DNA of 64,000 nucleotides, from contig NZ_JABBNI010000019.1 in NCBI RefSeq assembly GCF_012926525.1, forward strand, positions 28,686-92,685, in the 5' to 3' direction. The position numbers and the translations under genes are program-made. This stretch comes from Clostridium muellerianum. GTDB taxonomy: Bacteria > Bacillota > Clostridia > Clostridiales > Clostridiaceae. The notes beneath the pieces are model-generated. The model saw nothing but the letters and a program-made list of their open reading frames with translations. It had not been told where the DNA came from and ran no database searches. Positions 37,379 through 46,058 of the stretch are shown in pieces (positions within the stretch are counted from its first letter, which is position 1; each line of letters begins with the position of its first letter).

Positions 37379-38440
37379 TTACTCATTCATTGATTCTATA
37401 AATTTATCAAACAAATATGCTGAATCTTGTGGTCCTGGTGCTCCTTCTGGATGAAACTGCACAGAAAATACAGGAAGTTCTTTATGTCTCATACCTTCTA
37501 CTGTATTATCATTTAAATTAATATGAGTTATAATCATCTTTTCTTTTACACTTTCAGTATCAACTGCATAACCGTGATTTTGCGATGTTATATATGCTCT
37601 ATCCTTTTCTATATCATAAACCCCATGATTTCCACCTCTATGACCATACTTCATCTTGTAAGTATCTCCACCAACTGCTAAAGCTAACATTTGATGGCCT
37701 AAACATATTCCGAATACTGGATACTTATTTATCACATCTTTAATTAAATTTATTCCTTCTTTTACTGCTTTAGGATCTCCAGGTCCATTACTTAAAAGAA
37801 TTCCTTGTGGATTAAGTTTTACTATTTCTTCATAAGGTGTATTATAAGGTAATATTGTTATATCACATTCTCTATGTTTTAAATTTTCTATTATATTTGA
37901 CTTTACTCCAAAATCTATAACAGCAACCTTAGCTCCTTTTCCTGCTATATGAATAGGTTGTTTTGTACTAACCTCTTCCATAAAATTTTCTCCAAGTTCT
38001 GCTTCATTTAAATATTCACTAAGCTGTTTCTTATTTAATTCTTTTGTTGATATTACACATTTCATAGCCCCTTTGCTTCTTACCTTTTTAGTTATACTTC
38101 TTGTATCTAAATCATATACTCCAACTACATTCATCTTTCTAAGCATTTCATCTACAGTATTTTCACTTAAATAATTAGATGGATTATTGGATATGCTTTT
38201 AACAATCAAACCTTTTGCATGTATTTTATAAGACTCATCTTCAAAACTATTTACTCCATAGTTTCCTATTAGGGGATAAGTCATTGTTATTACCTGTCCT
38301 GCGTAAGATGGGTCTGTAAGTATTTCCTGATATCCTGTTATAGAAGTATTAAAAACAAGCTCTCCTACAGAAGTTCCACTCTTACCAAATCCTTTTCCTT
38401 CATATATACTGCCATCTTCTAAATACAATAATCCATTCAT
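37379..38440 (-). CDS. carA: Carbamoyl-phosphate synthase small subunit (glutamine amidotransferase)
   Basis: This 353-residue protein has an N-terminal CarA domain (LYLEDGSIYEGKGFGKSG, SYAGQVITMTYPLIGNYG). The class I amidotransferase has its nucleophile Cys in VFGICLGHQMLALA and the catalytic His and Glu in FSVQFHPEGAPGP. It releases ammonia from glutamine for CarB. It lies after the pyr operon but is separated from pyrE by a terminator and has its own promoter and leader terminator (38466-38497). Its control is therefore partly independent of pyrB-E. Confidence 0.98.
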   Translation of the reverse strand: MNGLLYLEDGSIYEGKGFGKSGTSVGELVFNTSITGYQEILTDPSYAGQVITMTYPLIGNYGVNSFEDESYKIHAKGLIVKSISNNPSNYLSENTVDEMLRKMNVVGVYDLDTRSITKKVRSKGAMKCVISTKELNKKQLSEYLNEAELGENFMEEVSTKQPIHIAGKGAKVAVIDFGVKSNIIENLKHRECDITILPYNTPYEEIVKLNPQGILLSNGPGDPKAVKEGINLIKDVINKYPVFGICLGHQMLALAVGGDTYKMKYGHRGGNHGVYDIEKDRAYITSQNHGYAVDTESVKEKMIITHINLNDNTVEGMRHKELPVFSVQFHPEGAPGPQDSAYLFDKFIESMNE

Positions 38441-38465
38441 TTTTATATACTCCTCTACACTTTTT

Positions 38466-38497
38466 TATAAATAAAACCTCCTGCATATGGCAGAAGG
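38466..38497 (-). promoter_or_regulatory. Leader terminator (attenuator) of carAB
   Basis: On the minus strand the 8-bp stem CCTTCTGC/GCAGGAGG is followed by TTTTATTTAT, 26 bases before the carA start and about 150 bases after its promoter. Transcription attenuation is inferred. Confidence 0.65.
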
Positions 38498-38650
38498 ATT
38501 AAATTTTTTCACTTTAGAATTAGTGTTTATACATAAATTATACATAAAATAAATCTTTGCTTTTCGCCTTTCATAAGTTAAACTCACCTTTTATTAGTTA
38601 AGACATCAACAGTTATTTATTTTTATTCATATTCATTAATATTTACACAT

Positions 38651-38679
38651 AGAATATCACACCACCGATTTGTTGTCAA
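38651..38679 (-). promoter_or_regulatory. Promoter of carAB
   Basis: TTGACA and TATTCT on the minus strand are separated by 17 bases, downstream of the pyrE terminator. Confidence 0.75.
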
Positions 38680-38736
38680 TAAAAGCTTATAAATAAAAAT
38701 GCTATTATGATTTTATTTAATTAAAATTTTTGCATA

Positions 38737-38775
38737 ACATAAAAACAGACCCCAAACTTTAATAGTTTGAGGTCT
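38737..38775 (-). terminator. Terminator of the pyrB-E operon
   Basis: The 12-bp stem AGACCTCAAACT/AGTTTGGGGTCT (one G-U pair) is followed on the minus strand by GTTTTTATG. Confidence 0.85.
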
Positions 38776-38808
38776 AAAATAAAAATATATATAAAGAAAA
38801 ATACTTAG

Positions 38809-39390
38809 CTATTTAATATTCCTGCTGCCAGGTTTTACATATGGAGTGCCCTGTTTACACATAGGACATTCTTCTTTGTCATAACTTTCAATTTGTAATT
38901 TTACAGCACTATACAAAGGGTACTCTATTTCTACCCCTTCTGCTCTTCTATCTACTATACAACTTATTCCAACTACTTCGCCGCCTAAACCCTTTATAAT
39001 TTCAGCTACTTCTAAGAATGATTTACCAGTAGTTATAACATCTTCTGATATTATAGCCTTCTGACCTTTCTTTATTTCAAAGCCTCTTCTTATAGTCATA
39101 GCTCCATCTTGTCTTTCAGCAAATATTCCAGGTTTTCCTGTTTGTCTTGCCAATTCATAAGATACAACTACTCCTCCCATAGCTGGTCCTACTATAATAT
39201 CAAAGTCTACATTTTTAAGCTTATCTGCAACTACTTTTAAAACTTTTTCAGCCTTATCAGGATATTGTAATAATTTTGCACACTGACAGTATCTATCACT
39301 ATGTTTTCCTGATGATAAAAGAAAATGTCCCTCTAGAAGTGCTCCTACTTCCTTTAATGTATCTATAACCATTTTATCTGTATTTTCCAT
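38809..39390 (-). CDS. pyrE: Orotate phosphoribosyltransferase
   Basis: The ATG at 39390 (193 residues) follows GGAGGAA. Family motifs are [36 protein letters not shown], the FAERQDG segment and the PRPP loop [14 protein letters not shown]. The C-terminus carries a CPMC pair and KPGSR as in clostridial and archaeal-type PyrE. It converts orotate and PRPP to OMP. It is the last gene of pyrB-I-C-F-K-D-E, with 26 bases between the pyrD stop and this start, and is followed by a terminator. Confidence 0.97.
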   Translation of the reverse strand: MENTDKMVIDTLKEVGALLEGHFLLSSGKHSDRYCQCAKLLQYPDKAEKVLKVVADKLKNVDFDIIVGPAMGGVVVSYELARQTGKPGIFAERQDGAMTIRRGFEIKKGQKAIISEDVITTGKSFLEVAEIIKGLGGEVVGISCIVDRRAEGVEIEYPLYSAVKLQIESYDKEECPMCKQGTPYVKPGSRNIK

Positions 39391-39416
39391 TATAAATTCC
39401 TCCATTATATTGAATT

Positions 39417-40310
39417 CTATATAATTCCTCTTATTTCACTTAAGTCTTTTATATTCTCTTTTTTCATATAGCTTTCTATTCCATTTATAATATCCAAACA
39501 TATATCTGGTTTTATAAAGTTTGCTGTTCCAACTTGAACTGCACTGGCTCCTGCCATAATAAATTCTATAGCATCCTTAAAGCTGCTTATTCCTCCAAGT
39601 CCTACTACTGGAACATTTACTGCTTTGCTAACTTCATAAACCATTCTAAGTGCTATAGGTTTTATTGCTGGTCCTGAAAGCCCTGCTGATATATTATCAA
39701 ATACAGGTTTTCTTTTGTTAATATCTATAGCCATGCCTTTAAAAGTATTCACAAGTGATATTGAATCCGCTCCTGCTTCACAACACTTACAAGCCATATC
39801 TACTATATCTTCTGCATTAGGAGAAAGCTTTACTATCAAAGGTTTTTTACAAGCCTTTTTAACTTCGTGTACTACTTCATAAGCAACTTTTGACTTAATA
39901 CCAAAAGCCATTCCTCCTGATTTAACATTAGGACAGGATATATTAAGTTCTAACATGTCTATATCTGTATTATTCAGCTTTTCTACACCATTTATATAAT
40001 CTTCAACAGATGCTCCACCTAAATTGGCTATTATAACAGTATCAATTTTTTTCATATTTTCAAGTTCGTACTGTATAAAATGATCAACCCCTGGATTTTG
40101 AAGTCCTACACTATTTAACATACCACTTCTTGTTTCACAAACTCTTACACCATCATTTCCTTCCTTTGGATTTAGTGTAAGACCTTTAGTACATATTGCT
40201 CCTAATTTTGACACATCATAAAAGTTAGCATATTCCTCACCAAATCCAAAAGTACCTGATGCAGCAATAACTGGATTTTTCAAATCTACTCCACATATAT
40301 TCACATTCAT
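39417..40310 (-). CDS. pyrD: Dihydroorotate dehydrogenase, catalytic subunit (class 1B)
   Basis: This 297-residue FMN enzyme shows [63 protein letters not shown] with the catalytic Cys base of class 1[11 protein letters not shown] and [20 protein letters not shown]. The class 1B type works with PyrK, encoded just upstream, and passes electrons to NAD+. An unusual inverted-repeat element of about 200 bases separates pyrK from pyrD. GGAG lies seven bases before the ATG. Confidence 0.97.
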   Translation of the reverse strand: MNVNICGVDLKNPVIAASGTFGFGEEYANFYDVSKLGAICTKGLTLNPKEGNDGVRVCETRSGMLNSVGLQNPGVDHFIQYELENMKKIDTVIIANLGGASVEDYINGVEKLNNTDIDMLELNISCPNVKSGGMAFGIKSKVAYEVVHEVKKACKKPLIVKLSPNAEDIVDMACKCCEAGADSISLVNTFKGMAIDINKRKPVFDNISAGLSGPAIKPIALRMVYEVSKAVNVPVVGLGGISSFKDAIEFIMAGASAVQVGTANFIKPDICLDIINGIESYMKKENIKDLSEIRGII

Positions 40311-40636
40311 CTTAATTCTCCATTCTCAACTATTAACTAATAACTCAACTTTCATACATACAAAATTTCTACTTATGAGCACATTGCGACACAACTTTTT
40401 CAGAGGACAAAGGACAATTGACAGAGGACAGTGAAGGAGGATTTTTCTCCGTTACACTACGAAAAATCTTTAATTAAGTTTTGGATAGATCGTTTCGCTA
40501 AAGCGAAACATTGCTGACGTATATAAATTCCAAAATTGTTTTGCGTTAGCAAAATAAGATTTAAAATAAATTAGTTTTCTGACGTAAGGAGGAAAACTCA
40601 CCTTCACTGTCCTCTGTCCTCTGTCCTTTGTCAACT
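40311..40636. mobile_element. MITE-like inverted-repeat element between pyrK and pyrD
   Basis: An 18-bp perfect inverted repeat, GACAGAGGACAGTGAAGG at 40420-40437 and its complement at 40601-40618, lies within imperfect arms of about 38-45 bases rich in GGACA/GGACAA units. The right arm ends at the pyrK stop codon. Inside are two smaller hairpins (GTTTCGCT/AGCGAAAC near 40492-40508 and TTTTGC/GCAAAA near 40541-40555). There is no ORF. It looks like a non-autonomous or structured intergenic repeat. Bases 40311-40400 hold simple low-complexity sequence only. Confidence 0.55.
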
Positions 40637-41377
40637 CTATAAAATTTCTTCTCCTAAAAACACTGGACCATCCTTACAGGTTCTTTTGTTTCCATGTTTT
40701 GTCTTACAAGTACATACTAAGCATGCTCCTACTCCACATGCCATATGCTTTTCCATGGAAATATATACTTTTATGCTTTTATCTTTGCATAACTTAGCTA
40801 CTTTATTCATCATAACTTCTGGTCCACAGCACAACACTACATCATAAAGTTCAGGCTTAAATATATCTGTTATATACCCCTTATATCCTTCTCTTCCAGT
40901 TTCCGTAGATATTTTTATATTTTCAACAGCTTGCTTAAATTCATCAATAATATAACTTTTATCTCTAAAGCCTGCATATAAATCTATGCTGCACTCTTTA
41001 AGTGTTTCCGCTACATACTGCATAGGAGCAGTTCCTATACCTCCTGAAACTATAGCTACTTTTCCTTTTATATTATCTATATCAAATCCATTTCCTAATG
41101 GTCCCATTATTTCCACATCTTCAAACTTCTTTAGTCTACTTAAAGTTTCAGTTCCTTCACCAACTACCTGATATAAAAAAACTATTTTTTCTTTATCTAT
41201 ATGATTTATGCTTATAGGTCTTGATAAAAGAGGTTCTCTATTCCAACTTCTTAACATATAAAACTGACCAGGCTTTCCATTAAAGTTTCCCTTAATAGTT
41301 AATTTGTATATTCCATCTTCTATCTCAACATTTTCATAAACTTTTTCAGTTGAATAATTCATTTTTATATTTTCCAT
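40637..41377 (-). CDS. pyrK: Dihydroorotate dehydrogenase electron transfer subunit
   Basis: This 246-residue ferredoxin-reductase-like protein has the FAD-binding segment WNREPLLSRPISINHID and the NAD/FAD region VAIVSGGIGTAPMQYVAET. The C-terminal 2Fe-2S cluster motif is CGVGACLVCTCKTKHGNKRT (four Cys). It relays electrons from PyrD to NAD+. The gene sits between pyrF and pyrD. CGGAG precedes the ATG. Confidence 0.97.
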   Translation of the reverse strand: MENIKMNYSTEKVYENVEIEDGIYKLTIKGNFNGKPGQFYMLRSWNREPLLSRPISINHIDKEKIVFLYQVVGEGTETLSRLKKFEDVEIMGPLGNGFDIDNIKGKVAIVSGGIGTAPMQYVAETLKECSIDLYAGFRDKSYIIDEFKQAVENIKISTETGREGYKGYITDIFKPELYDVVLCCGPEVMMNKVAKLCKDKSIKVYISMEKHMACGVGACLVCTCKTKHGNKRTCKDGPVFLGEEIL

Positions 41378-41417
41378 AAATCATTCTCCGTTCCTAAAAT
41401 GATTATTGCATATTATT

Positions 41418-42290
41418 TTAGTTATTAACATTCAATTTGCTAAGTATATCGTCTCTCATTCTTATAGCTTCTTCTCTTGCATATTGTGCATAATTCTTTT
41501 CTCCATTCTCCACCTTTTTATAAGCAAGCAATATTCCTCTTGAAGAATTAACTACTCCACCATTACCTTCTTTAAGATAAAGAGCTACATCTTCAGCCTT
41601 TCCTCCCTGTGCCCCATAACCAGGTATAAGAAAAAACATCTTATTTAAATCAGATCTAAGTTTTATTCCTTCTTCTACATGGGTGCAGCCTACAACTCCG
41701 CCTATAGAACTATACCCACAACTTCCCATACATTCATTGCCTATTTGTTGTATTTTTTCGCCTACTACACTATAAACCTTTTCTTCTTTCTTTGTATCTA
41801 TATACTGTATATCTTCAGCACCTTTATTGGATGTTCTAACTAATAAAAACAAACCTTTTTCTTTATTCTTTACATAAGGTAAGTAAGGCTCAATTCCATC
41901 TAAACCCATATATGGATTTAGAGTTAAAAAATCACTTTCAAAATCACCTTCAAAGTGTGCTTTAGCATACATCTCAGCTGTTTTAGCTATGTCTCCTCTT
42001 TTTATATCTGCAATTACTATAGCTTTTTTATTTCTTATATATTCAAGAGTTTTCTTATAAACCATTAATCCTGATATACCTAATGCTTCATAATATGCTA
42101 TTTGAACTTTATAACAGCTAGCTATATCTAAAGTTGCATCTATTATATTTTTATTATATTCAAAAATAGCATCTTCTATTGAATTATTTTTATCCATTAC
42201 CCATTTAGGAATATATTCTATGTCAGTATCTATACCAACACACACATGGCCCTTTTTTTCTACACTTTCATATAATCTATCTATTATCAT
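41418..42290 (-). CDS. pyrF: Orotidine 5'-phosphate decarboxylase, type 2
   Basis: At 290 residues this belongs to the longer subfamily found in clostridia, mycobacteria and Myxococcus. VCVGIDTDIEYIPKW opens the barrel. The active-site Asp-Lys-Asp motif is IVIADIKRGDIAKTAEMYA, and FFLIPGYGAQGGKAEDVALY forms the phosphate site. It produces UMP from OMP. It is cotranscribed with pyrC and pyrK; GGAG precedes the ATG. Confidence 0.96.
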   Translation of the reverse strand: MIIDRLYESVEKKGHVCVGIDTDIEYIPKWVMDKNNSIEDAIFEYNKNIIDATLDIASCYKVQIAYYEALGISGLMVYKKTLEYIRNKKAIVIADIKRGDIAKTAEMYAKAHFEGDFESDFLTLNPYMGLDGIEPYLPYVKNKEKGLFLLVRTSNKGAEDIQYIDTKKEEKVYSVVGEKIQQIGNECMGSCGYSSIGGVVGCTHVEEGIKLRSDLNKMFFLIPGYGAQGGKAEDVALYLKEGNGGVVNSSRGILLAYKKVENGEKNYAQYAREEAIRMRDDILSKLNVNN

Positions 42291-42324
42291 TAATCACAGC
42301 TCCATTTCCCATTTACTGGACTTT

Positions 42325-43509
42325 TTATATTTGGTTAAATATTGTTTTTCCAGCCTTTAATGTTCTTACCACACTTCCATAAACTTCTTTTCCTTCAAAA
42401 GGTGTATTTTTACCTTTTGATCTAAAAGCATCAGAACATATATTATATTGTTTTTCTGTATCTACTAAAACTAAATCTGCATCGTATCCTATTTTTATCT
42501 GGCCTTTTTTAACATCCATTATATGAGCTGGATTTTTAGACATTATTTCTGAAAGCTTACTTAAACTTATTCCTCTTTCTTTAACAAGCTTTGTATGACA
42601 TACTGCGAAAGCTGTTTCTATACCCGATATTCCAGGTGAACCATTTTTCTTATCCTCCGCAGTATGAGGGGCATGATCTGTACTCACAGCATCTACCCAG
42701 CCCTCTTCTATAGCCTTTATTAAAAATTCCACATCTTCTTTTTCTCTAATAGGTGGATTAACTCTATAGTTATTATTCGTAAGTGCTATATGGTGTGGTG
42801 TAACTTCACAAGTTACATTAATACCATTCTTTTTAGCTTCTATTATATACTCCATAGACTCCTTTGTACTTACATGCGCTATGTGAACTGCACAACCTGT
42901 AAATTTTGCTAGTGATATATTTCTCCAGGTCATTGTATTTTCTGATAACCTTGTATCTACTTTACTAAGTAAATGTTCCTCACAATGACACATAACAATT
43001 TTGTCTTTTTCCTTTGCTTTAGCCATTGCATTAAGCATAACTTTGCTATCCATTACGTCATTTCCATCTTCTGATATGATTTTTACAGAAGAATGTAAAT
43101 TATCTAAATGACTTATATCTCTTCCATCAAAATTATTTGTTATACTTGCTACCTGATGAACATCTATAATTCCTACTTCTTTAGCTCTATTCAAAACATA
43201 ATTTATAGTATCCATATTGCTACATACAGGTTTAGTATTAGCCATAAGATTTACCATAGTATATCCACCTTTAGCTGCAGCTAAGCTTCCGCTTTCGATA
43301 TCTTCTTTATTTGTGAAACCAGGTTCTCTAAAATGTACATGTAAATCTATAAAAGATGGTAATAAGGTTAACCCCTTAGCATCTATAGTTTCACAATTAT
43401 TATTTAAGCTTTTACCTATTTCCCAAATTACACCTTTATTTATATAAACATCTCCAATAAAACTTTGTGACCAATCTACTATTTTTGCGTTTTTTATTAA
43501 CAGTTCCAT
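42325..43509 (-). CDS. pyrC: Dihydroorotase
   Basis: This 394-residue amidohydrolase has the first metal motif SFIDLHVHFREPGF (HxH), then CHCEEHLL and AHVSTKESMEY with further His ligands, and the late Asp in VSTDHAPHTAEDKKNG. It is the class I bacterial form. It cyclises carbamoyl aspartate to dihydroorotate. GAGGGGA lies upstream, and a nested hairpin fills the gap after pyrI (43540-43599). Confidence 0.96.
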   Translation of the reverse strand: MELLIKNAKIVDWSQSFIGDVYINKGVIWEIGKSLNNNCETIDAKGLTLLPSFIDLHVHFREPGFTNKEDIESGSLAAAKGGYTMVNLMANTKPVCSNMDTINYVLNRAKEVGIIDVHQVASITNNFDGRDISHLDNLHSSVKIISEDGNDVMDSKVMLNAMAKAKEKDKIVMCHCEEHLLSKVDTRLSENTMTWRNISLAKFTGCAVHIAHVSTKESMEYIIEAKKNGINVTCEVTPHHIALTNNNYRVNPPIREKEDVEFLIKAIEEGWVDAVSTDHAPHTAEDKKNGSPGISGIETAFAVCHTKLVKERGISLSKLSEIMSKNPAHIMDVKKGQIKIGYDADLVLVDTEKQYNICSDAFRSKGKNTPFEGKEVYGSVVRTLKAGKTIFNQI

Positions 43510-43539
43510 ATAAATATCCCCTCTCTTTCAGCTTAAGGT

Positions 43540-43599
43540 ATACAGTTTTAAGTTCACAGCTAATACATTAGCTGTGAACCATAAACTTATAAACTGTAT
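43540..43599 (-). repeat. Nested inverted repeat between pyrI and pyrC
   Basis: The inner perfect 13-bp arms GTTCACAGCTAAT and ATTAGCTGTGAAC (two-base loop) are enclosed by ATACAGTTT/AAACTGTAT. No U-run follows, so a terminator is unlikely. It could stabilise or process the mRNA. Confidence 0.65.
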
Positions 43600-43605
43600 G
43601 CAGTT

Positions 43606-44037
43606 CTACATATCTGAAACTTTGTAGGTTTCGTCACAATATAAACATCTGTACTCACCATGTTCTTCATCAACTAAATGAAATACATGAGTTAAATTTC
43701 TTTCTACAGAAGTTATACATCTTGGATTTTTACATTTTATTATGTTTTCAACCTTTTCAGGCAGCTTTAATTTTATTTTTTCTTTTATAGTTTCATTTTC
43801 TATTATATCTATAGTTATATTAGGATCTATAAAGCCTAAAACTTTAAGATCTAATTCTAAAATATTCTCTATTTTTATTATATCTTTCTTCCCACACTTC
43901 TTACTTTCTGCATTCATTATTAATGCAACTGAATAGTCTACATTATCTAAACCTAAGTAATTAAATATTTTTATTCCATGTCCAGCCTTTATATGATCAA
44001 TTACTATACCATTTTTCACACTATTTATTGTTAACAT
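43606..44037 (-). CDS. pyrI: Aspartate carbamoyltransferase regulatory subunit
   Basis: The ATG at 44037 (143 residues) follows GGGGGA; the frame opens 11 codons earlier inside pyrB. The N-terminal nucleotide-binding domain has [20 protein letters not shown]. The C-terminal zinc domain carries four Cys in CKNPRCITS and [10 protein letters not shown] and holds the contact to PyrB. It gives CTP/ATP allosteric control to the enzyme. Start and stop codons are close to pyrB (22 bases between the genes). Confidence 0.96.
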   Translation of the reverse strand: MLTINSVKNGIVIDHIKAGHGIKIFNYLGLDNVDYSVALIMNAESKKCGKKDIIKIENILELDLKVLGFIDPNITIDIIENETIKEKIKLKLPEKVENIIKCKNPRCITSVERNLTHVFHLVDEEHGEYRCLYCDETYKVSDM

Positions 44038-44059
44038 ATTATATTTTCCCCCTTCAACC

Positions 44060-44980
44060 CTATTTAACACCTAAGAGTTTAGCAATTAATGCCATTCTTA
44101 CGTACATTCCATATTTAGCTTGTTTAAAATAACATGCTCTAGGATCCTCATCTACTTCATAAGATATTTCATTAACTCTTGGAAGAGGGTGCAGAACTAT
44201 CATATCTTTTGATGCCTTAGACATTTTTAGCTCATCTAATATATAACTATCTTTAAGTCTTATATAATCTTCTTCATTAAAGAATCTTTCTTTTTGAACT
44301 CTTGTCATATAAAGTATATCTAATTCTCCAATAACATCTTCTAACTTTTCTACTTCTTTATACTTTATATTGTTTTTATTTAATTCTTTAATTATATATT
44401 CAGGGATTTTAAGTTCTTTAGGAGCTATTAAAACAAATTCATTATTTTCATATCTAGACAAAGCCTTTATTAATGAATGAACTGTCCTTCCAAATTTTAA
44501 GTCTCCACAAAGACCTATTTTTAGATTTGATAAACTGCCTTTTATAGACTTAATTGTTAATAGATCTGTAAGTGTTTGTGTTGGATGCTGATGGCCTCCG
44601 TCTCCAGCATTTATAACTGGTATAGGTGAATTTATAGCTGCAACTTTAGGTGCTCCTTCTTTAGGATGTCTCATAGCAACTATATCTGCATAACATGCTA
44701 CTGTTCTTATAGTATCAGCTACACTTTCTCCTTTTGCAACTGAACTTGAATTTGGTTCTGAAAATCCTATAATTTGACCACCAAGCCTTAACATTGCTGC
44801 TTCAAAGCTGAATCTAGTTCTTGTACTTGGTTCATAAAATAGTGTGGCTAGTAACTTACCCTGACAAACATGGGCAAATTCCTCCGGACTTGCAATAATT
44901 TGATCTGCTAATTTGAAAATTTCCTCTAATTCTTCTAATGAAAAATCCATAGGGTCTATTAAATTTCTACCTTTTAACAT
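44060..44980 (-). CDS. pyrB: Aspartate carbamoyltransferase catalytic subunit
   Basis: This 306-residue enzyme has the carbamoyl-phosphate site [15 protein letters not shown], the mobile-loop residues [30 protein letters not shown] and HPLPRVNEI. It is the first gene of the operon and makes carbamoyl aspartate. The leader (about 185 bases) carries two PyrR-type hairpins and a terminator. The Shine-Dalgarno AAGGAGG at 44988-44994 overlaps the second hairpin. PyrI next to it implies the dodecameric regulated enzyme. Confidence 0.98.
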   Translation of the reverse strand: MLKGRNLIDPMDFSLEELEEIFKLADQIIASPEEFAHVCQGKLLATLFYEPSTRTRFSFEAAMLRLGGQIIGFSEPNSSSVAKGESVADTIRTVACYADIVAMRHPKEGAPKVAAINSPIPVINAGDGGHQHPTQTLTDLLTIKSIKGSLSNLKIGLCGDLKFGRTVHSLIKALSRYENNEFVLIAPKELKIPEYIIKELNKNNIKYKEVEKLEDVIGELDILYMTRVQKERFFNEEDYIRLKDSYILDELKMSKASKDMIVLHPLPRVNEISYEVDEDPRACYFKQAKYGMYVRMALIAKLLGVK

Positions 44981-44990
44981 AATATCTCCT

Positions 44991-45022
44991 CCTTCTTAGC
45001 CTCTCTGTGCTAAATTTAAAGG
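44991..45022 (-). promoter_or_regulatory. PyrR-type RNA hairpin 2, overlapping the pyrB Shine-Dalgarno
   Basis: On the minus strand the upper stem TTAGC/GCTAA closes the hexaloop CAGAGA, which fits the PyrR loop CNGNGA. Below an asymmetric internal loop, the lower stem pairs CCTT (from ACCTTTAAA) with AAGG. That AAGG is the first half of the Shine-Dalgarno AAGGAGG. The architecture is almost identical to hairpin 1. Confidence 0.75.
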
Positions 45023-45023
45023 T

Positions 45024-45059
45024 ATAAAAAATGCCTTCCTTTATAAAGATAAAGAAGGC
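45024..45059 (-). promoter_or_regulatory. Attenuator terminator in the pyrB leader
   Basis: The minus-strand stem GCCTTCTTTAT/ATAAAGGAAGGC is followed by ATTTTTTATACC. The leader sequence AGGAAGGC (45101-45108) repeats the 3' arm and can pair with the 5' arm to form the competing antiterminator. Confidence 0.85.
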
Positions 45060-45101
45060 ATGATTCCTCAAATAATTTCAATTACATTTTTTCTCACTTT
45101 G

Positions 45102-45134
45102 CCTTCCTGATCTCACTGTATCAGTTTTAAAGGT
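45102..45134 (-). promoter_or_regulatory. PyrR-type RNA hairpin 1 (anti-antiterminator)
   Basis: The upper stem CTGAT/ATCAG closes hexaloop CAGTGA (CNGNGA), with an asymmetric internal loop and lower stem CCTT/AAGG. Binding of PyrR-UMP would hold AAGG, prevent the antiterminator and favour termination, as established for B. subtilis pyr leaders. pyrR itself is not in the window. Confidence 0.8.
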
Positions 45135-45171
45135 TATAAAAAAATCTTATATTTAATTTTTTATCTTGTTC

Positions 45172-45200
45172 ATTGTATCATAAACTAAATATGCAGTCAA
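45172..45200 (-). promoter_or_regulatory. Promoter of the pyr operon
   Basis: TTGACT and TACAAT on the minus strand are 17 bases apart, about 190 bases upstream of pyrB. Confidence 0.85.
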
Positions 45201-45271
45201 CATCTTTTCATCTTATTTTTTCATACACCTTAACACTAATTAGAATACTATCATTTATATATGCTAAGTTC

Positions 45272-46030
45272 TTAATTAAGATCTTTTGCTGCTAATGCTG
45301 CTCCTATAGCTCCTGCATATCTACCTAATTCACTAGATCTAACTTTTAATTGAAGTTTTTCAGATAATTTTTCTATTATATATTTATTTTCACTTAATCC
45401 ACCTGTTAAAAAATAATTAAAGCTATCTGAGTGTTTTTGACATAATGATTTTACCTTACTCGTAATAGAATCTACCACTCCTGAGGCAATATCCTCTCTC
45501 CTTTTTCCACTTCCAATTAAACTTATAACCTCTGATTCTGCAAAAACTGTACACATAGAACTTATTGTTACCCCGTCTCCTTCCTGTGACATTTTACACA
45601 TTTCTGTTATATTAAGTCCTAAAGTATTTGCCATAAGTTCCAAAAATCTACCTGTACCTGCTGCACACTTATCATTCATTGTAAAATTAGTTACTTTTCC
45701 ATTCTGTACAGTTATTATCTTAGTATCCTGTCCTCCTATATCTATAACAGTACAATCTTCACCTAAAATGTAGTATGCTCCTTTACCATGACATGTTATT
45801 TCTGTAACAGTTTTATCCGCATAAGGTACAGAAACTCTACCATAACCTGTAGCAACAATTCTACAATTCTCTTTGTTTAAATTTAATTCTTTTAATCTTA
45901 CTTTTATATCTTCCGCAATTTTTACACTGCTCCATCCAGTAGGCAAAACAAAAGTTTCTTTAATTTCATCATCATTAAAAATACAAACTTTTGAAGCTGT
46001 TGATCCTATATCTATTCCAATGTAAAACAT
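45272..46030 (-). CDS. BadF/HgdC-type activator (reductase) of 2-hydroxyacyl-CoA dehydratase-like enzymes
   Basis: The ATG at 46030 (252 residues) follows GGAGG; the 19 upstream in-frame codons have no ribosome binding site. It belongs to the ASKHA ATPase family: YIGIDIGSTASKVCIF (phosphate 1), VIDIGGQDTKII, and the [4Fe-4S] ligands in NDKCAAGTGRFLE and SMCTVFAESEV, then FLTGGLSENKYI. A homodimer would hold one cluster and use ATP to inject low-potential electrons into the partner proteins at 46370 and 47746. The length and neighbours are like E. coli YjiL. Its ribosome binding site lies in a hairpin. Confidence 0.92.
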   Translation of the reverse strand: MFYIGIDIGSTASKVCIFNDDEIKETFVLPTGWSSVKIAEDIKVRLKELNLNKENCRIVATGYGRVSVPYADKTVTEITCHGKGAYYILGEDCTVIDIGGQDTKIITVQNGKVTNFTMNDKCAAGTGRFLELMANTLGLNITEMCKMSQEGDGVTISSMCTVFAESEVISLIGSGKRREDIASGVVDSITSKVKSLCQKHSDSFNYFLTGGLSENKYIIEKLSEKLQLKVRSSELGRYAGAIGAALAAKDLN

Positions 46031-46033
46031 TAA

Positions 46034-46058
46034 AAACCTCCATTTAAATAAAATGGAG
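46034..46058 (-). promoter_or_regulatory. Hairpin covering the activator ribosome binding site
   Basis: The 8-bp stem CTCCATTT/AAATGGAG with loop TATTT includes most of the Shine-Dalgarno GGAGG (46037-46041) on the minus strand and is followed by TTTTTA. Translational coupling to the upstream gene, or weak termination, is possible. Confidence 0.5.

Larger units (their letters stand above)
38441..38808. other. carA leader and pyrE-carA intergenic region
   Basis: This 368-base spacer contains the pyrE terminator (38747-38775), the carA promoter (38651-38679) and a leader terminator (38466-38497). Between them on the minus strand is a hairpin-forming stretch with AGGTGAG in a loop and a GAAAGG downstream, which could be a degenerate PyrR site. 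The match is much weaker than in the pyrB leader. Confidence 0.55.

Noticed and set aside
44990..45170. Leader peptide in the pyr leader (ATG at the transcription start)
   Set aside because: It has six codons only, lies at the very 5' end, has no ribosome binding site, and the PyrR structure already explains the leader.
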